DNA from: Saliniramus fredricksonii | GTDB taxonomy: Bacteria > Pseudomonadota > Alphaproteobacteria > Rhizobiales > Beijerinckiaceae | Direction: 5' to 3' | Length of the DNA: 64,000 nt | Assembly: GCF_900094735.1 (NCBI RefSeq) | Contig: NZ_FMBM01000002.1 | Location: forward strand, 1,178,001-1,242,000 | Part shown: piece by piece, positions 61,279 through 64,000 of the stretch | Layout of the letters: each line of letters opens with the position of its first letter | How positions within the stretch are numbered: position 1 is the first letter of the stretch | Notes under the pieces: model-generated | Seen by the model: only the letters and a program-made list of their open reading frames with translations | Told to the model about the DNA's origin: nothing | Database searches by the model: none | Translations under genes and position numbers: made by a program

Positions 61279-63291
61279 ATGATAAACCTGACATTCCCCG
61301 ATGGCGCGCGCCGTGAATTCCCGGCGGGCACGACCGGTCGCGAGATCGTCGAAGGCATCGCCAAATCACTGGCCAAGAAGACGGTCGCCATGGCGCTCGA
61401 CGGCACGGTCGTCGATCTTTCCGATCCGATCACGCGCGATGCGCGCATCGAATTCCTCAACCGCGAGGATCCGCGCGCGCTTGATCTCATCCGCCATGAT
61501 TGCGCCCACGTGCTGGCCGAGGCCGTGCAGGAGCTCTATCCGGGAACGCAGGTCACGATCGGGCCGGTGATCGAGAACGGCTTCTATTACGATTTCGCCC
61601 GCGACGAGCCGTTCACGCCCGAGGATTTCGCCGCGATCGAGAAGAAGATGCGCGAGATCATCGCGCGCGACCAGCCCTTCACCAAGGAGGAATGGTCGCG
61701 TGACGAGGCGCGGCGCGTCTTCGAAGAGAAGGGCGAGGCCTACAAGGTCGAGCTCGTCGATGCGATTCCGCCCGACCAGTCCCTCAAGATCTATCGCCAG
61801 GGCGAGTGGTTCGACCTGTGCCGCGGCCCGCATATGACCTCGACGGGCAAGATCGGCAACGCCTTCAAGCTGATGAAGGTGGCGGGCGCCTATTGGCGCG
61901 GCGATTCCAGCAATCCCATGCTGACGCGCATCTACGGCACCGCCTGGGCCAATGATGCCGATCTGCAGAACTATCTCCACCAGCTCGAGGAAGCGGAGAA
62001 GCGCGACCATCGCAAGCTGGGGCGCGAGATGGATCTCTTCCATTTCCAGGAGGAGGGGCCCGGCGTCGTCTTCTGGCACGCCAAGGGCTGGACGCTGTTC
62101 CAGCAGCTCACCAACTACATGCGCCGGCGCCTCGCCGAGGATTACGAGGAGGTCAACGCCCCCCAGATTCTCGACCGCGCCCTGTGGGAGACCTCCGGGC
62201 ACTGGGGCTGGTATCGCGAAAACATGTTCATCACCAAGACCGAGGATGAGCGCGTCTTCGCGATCAAGCCGATGAACTGCCCCGGCCATGTGCAGATCTT
62301 CAAGCATGGCTTGAAGAGTTATCGCGATCTGCCGCTGCGCATGGCGGAATTCGGCGCCGTTTCGCGCTACGAGCCATCCGGCGCGCTGCACGGGCTGATG
62401 CGCGTGCGCGCCTTCACGCAGGATGATGCGCATGTCTTCTGCACGGAGGACCAGATGGCGGCGGAATGCCTCAAGATCAACGATCTGATCCTTACCACCT
62501 ATGCCGATTTCGGCTTCGACCAGATCGTGGTGAAGCTCTCCACCCGGCCTGAGAAGCGCGTCGGCACCGATGCCATGTGGGATCACGCCGAGGCCGTCAT
62601 GGAAGACGTGCTGAAGCAGATCGAGGCGCAATCGGGCGGGCGCATCAGGACGGAGATCAATCCGGGTGAGGGCGCCTTCTACGGTCCGAAATTCGAATAT
62701 GTCCTGCGCGATGCGATCGGGCGCGACTGGCAATGCGGCACGACGCAGGTCGATTTCAACCTGCCCGAGCGCTTCGGTGCGTTCTATGTCGATGCCGACG
62801 GCCAGAAGAAGACGCCGGTGATGATCCACCGCGCCATCTGTGGCTCGATGGAGCGCTTTACCGGGATCCTGATCGAGCATTTCGCCGGCCATTTCCCGCT
62901 CTGGCTCGCGCCGGCGCAGGTGGTCGTGTGCACCATCACTTCGGAAGCCGACGATTATGCCGAGGAGGTGATGCGCGCCGCCCGCCGGGCGGGTCTGCGG
63001 GTCGAGAAGGATATCCGCAACGAGAAGATCAATTACAAGGTGCGCGAGCACTCTCACGCCAAGGTGCCGGTGATCCTCGTCGTCGGCAAGCGCGAGGCTG
63101 CGGAGAAGGCGGTGAATATCCGCCGCCTCGGCAGCCGGGACCAGACGGCGATGTCGCTCGCCGAGGCGCTCGCCACGCTCACCGCCGAGGCCGTGCCGCC
63201 GGATGTCGATCGCGCCCATAGTCACCCGAGCGAGAGCCTGGAGACGAGCGATGTCGTCCTCGACGGGCAGCACCCGCACGGCATCGCCTGA
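61279..63291 (+). CDS. thrS: threonyl-tRNA synthetase
   Basis: A 670-residue class II aminoacyl-tRNA synthetase. An N-terminal TGS domain (about 1-60) is followed by the editing domain with [12 protein letters not shown] (HxxxH), then the catalytic core with zinc ligands Cys334 (MNCPGH), His385 (DDAHVFC) and His517 (MIHRAICGS), and the C-terminal anticodon-binding domain. An extra C-terminal tail of about 30 residues follows the usual end. CAGGAG lies about 10 nt before the ATG. Confidence 0.97.
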   Translation: MINLTFPDGARREFPAGTTGREIVEGIAKSLAKKTVAMALDGTVVDLSDPITRDARIEFLNREDPRALDLIRHDCAHVLAEAVQELYPGTQVTIGPVIENGFYYDFARDEPFTPEDFAAIEKKMREIIARDQPFTKEEWSRDEARRVFEEKGEAYKVELVDAIPPDQSLKIYRQGEWFDLCRGPHMTSTGKIGNAFKLMKVAGAYWRGDSSNPMLTRIYGTAWANDADLQNYLHQLEEAEKRDHRKLGREMDLFHFQEEGPGVVFWHAKGWTLFQQLTNYMRRRLAEDYEEVNAPQILDRALWETSGHWGWYRENMFITKTEDERVFAIKPMNCPGHVQIFKHGLKSYRDLPLRMAEFGAVSRYEPSGALHGLMRVRAFTQDDAHVFCTEDQMAAECLKINDLILTTYADFGFDQIVVKLSTRPEKRVGTDAMWDHAEAVMEDVLKQIEAQSGGRIRTEINPGEGAFYGPKFEYVLRDAIGRDWQCGTTQVDFNLPERFGAFYVDADGQKKTPVMIHRAICGSMERFTGILIEHFAGHFPLWLAPAQVVVCTITSEADDYAEEVMRAARRAGLRVEKDIRNEKINYKVREHSHAKVPVILVVGKREAAEKAVNIRRLGSRDQTAMSLAEALATLTAEAVPPDVDRAHSHPSESLETSDVVLDGQHPHGIA

Positions 63292-63393
63292 GGCGGGGCC
63301 GCGCGTGACCGGCGTGGCGGCGCCGACCGCCATGCCGGCTCTATCCGTTTTGCCTGACGCTTGTTGCGCAGGGGCTGGCCCGCCGCGACCGGC

Positions 63394-63774
63394 TCAACGG
63401 TCACGCAAGCTGAAATCAGCCGTATCGCCTTCGCCCCGGTCCGCGATGAAGCGCAGGGTGTCGCCGCGCCGCAGGACGCGCTGGCAGTTCAGCGGCTCGT
63501 TCGACGTCCCGAATTCCAGCGTGCGGCAGAAATACCCGTCGCGCCATTCCCATGTGCCGCTCACCTTCATGCCGAACCCCCGCCCGGTAATCCGCCCCTC
63601 CGGCGTCACCTGAAGCCGGATCCCGAATCGCGTCAGATCATGCCCCGCGACCAGCGCACGAAAATCGGCCTCACGCTGCACGGGCGCAAAATCGGCAAGC
63701 GCGGGGCTGGCGATGCTCACGCCGATGAAGGCAAGCAGGGCGAGCAGGGCTGAGGCGGGGCGTTGCATGATCAT
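63394..63774 (-). CDS. small secreted protein of unknown function
   Basis: A 126-residue exported protein with a signal peptide (ALLALLAFIGVSIASPALA). The mature domain is a likely beta-sandwich with two cysteines (GYFCRTLE, PLNCQRV) and the pattern GTWEWRDGYFCR and LRFIADRGEGDTADFSLR, recurrent in small periplasmic proteins of alphaproteobacteria. I do not know its function. The start at 63774 is preferred over 63768, and the longer frame has no export signal at its N terminus. Confidence 0.65.
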   Translation of the reverse strand: MIMQRPASALLALLAFIGVSIASPALADFAPVQREADFRALVAGHDLTRFGIRLQVTPEGRITGRGFGMKVSGTWEWRDGYFCRTLEFGTSNEPLNCQRVLRRGDTLRFIADRGEGDTADFSLRDR

Positions 63775-63964
63775 CTCAGGCACATGGTTTTCGGCGGGGC
63801 GACGTGACCTAACCGCTGTGCTTGAAATGGAGCGGATGGGGGAGGTGGCAAGGCTGTGATGGGGAAACGGGATTTCCGGGCTGGGGAAGCTTGAAGCGTG
63901 CCGCAAGAAACCGGATAAGATCCCGGAATAAAGACACAACATCCTGATGGATCTGAAAATTCAG

Positions 63965-64000
63965 TGGTGAGCGCGCAGGGATTCGAACCCTGGACCCACT
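63965..64000 (-). tRNA. 3' part of a tRNA gene, cut by the window edge
   Basis: Read on the minus strand, the visible part ends with encoded CCA, discriminator A, acceptor 3' strand CGCGCTC, and a perfect T arm (CAGGG - TTCGAAT - CCCTG) preceded by a five-base variable loop GGGTC. The anticodon lies outside the window, so the amino acid cannot be stated. The implied 5' acceptor strand would be GAGCGCG. Confidence 0.92.

Noticed and set aside
61366-63333. 655-codon minus-strand open frame opposite thrS
   Set aside because: It is a mirror of the thrS reading frame. Threonyl-tRNA synthetase on the plus strand is complete with all zinc ligands.
63943-64000. Assigning the edge tRNA to lysine
   Set aside because: The acceptor and T-arm would be compatible, but the anticodon is outside the window, so the identity is left open.

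Overview
The window is chromosomal DNA of a high-GC alphaproteobacterium, most likely of the order Hyphomicrobiales (Rhizobiales). The best evidence is an Irr-type Fur-family iron regulator with a GCP heme-regulatory motif, divergent from fabA-fabB-fabI. Supporting evidence is the dapA-smpB pair, a MarR/OmpR/EnvZ-like operon divergent from a branched-chain aminotransferase, a RHH-less bifunctional PutA with its own Lrp-like regulator, and many extensin-like, M15-like and DUF1499-like envelope proteins. Genes are tightly packed, with frequent 1-8 nt overlaps (TGATG, GTGA). I see no insertion sequence, prophage, CRISPR array or rRNA. The only tRNA is cut by the right edge.

Layout. 1-10.5 kb: housekeeping and envelope genes (NYN RNase-like protein, smpB, dapA, soluble lytic transglycosylase, CelD-like acetyltransferase, orphan HisKA_2 kinase, M15-like protein, rlmJ, extensin-like lipoprotein). 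10.5-20.2 kb: TetR/amidase pair, a 33-codon membrane peptide gene with its own terminator, a metallo-beta-lactamase-fold hydrolase, a MarR-response regulator-kinase operon facing an aminotransferase, and RidA. 20.3-24.4 kb: a molybdenum-hydroxylase maturation operon (CoxE, XdhC in two separate genes, a MoCF-domain protein, a MobA-like transferase) without any hydroxylase subunit genes. 25-42 kb: an accessory catabolic island. 42-47 kb: irr, the unsaturated fatty acid genes fabA/fabB/fabI, mscL and an SDR. 47-54.8 kb: an M20 amidohydrolase divergent from a five-gene oligopeptide/dipeptide ABC importer. 54.8-64 kb: O-antigen-ligase-like protein, Lrp-like regulator divergent from putA, phosphoribosyltransferase, yidD, thrS, a secreted protein and a partial tRNA.

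The catabolic island is the most interesting part. It holds an NMT1/TauA-type ABC importer, a TAXI-TRAP importer, a class III CoA-transferase, an aldehyde dehydrogenase, two Asp/Glu-racemase-superfamily enzymes (one lacking both catalytic cysteines), two SDRs, an FAD monooxygenase, an Xre/RES toxin-antitoxin pair, a glutaredoxin-MauE fusion and a HutC-type GntR regulator. A perfect 10-bp palindrome, TGTCCGGACA, occurs three times, each time in front of a transcription unit of this island: twice in the 304-bp divergent region between the TAXI receptor and the CoA-transferase, and once 50 bp before the monooxygenase. This suggests one regulon for uptake and degradation of an unknown carboxylic or oxygenated substrate. 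I could not deduce the substrate, and no ring-cleavage dioxygenase is present.

Start codons were chosen by Shine-Dalgarno spacing, signal-peptide position or family length. Several differ from the longest open frame. Functional names rest on motif recognition from the translated sequence, with no database search.
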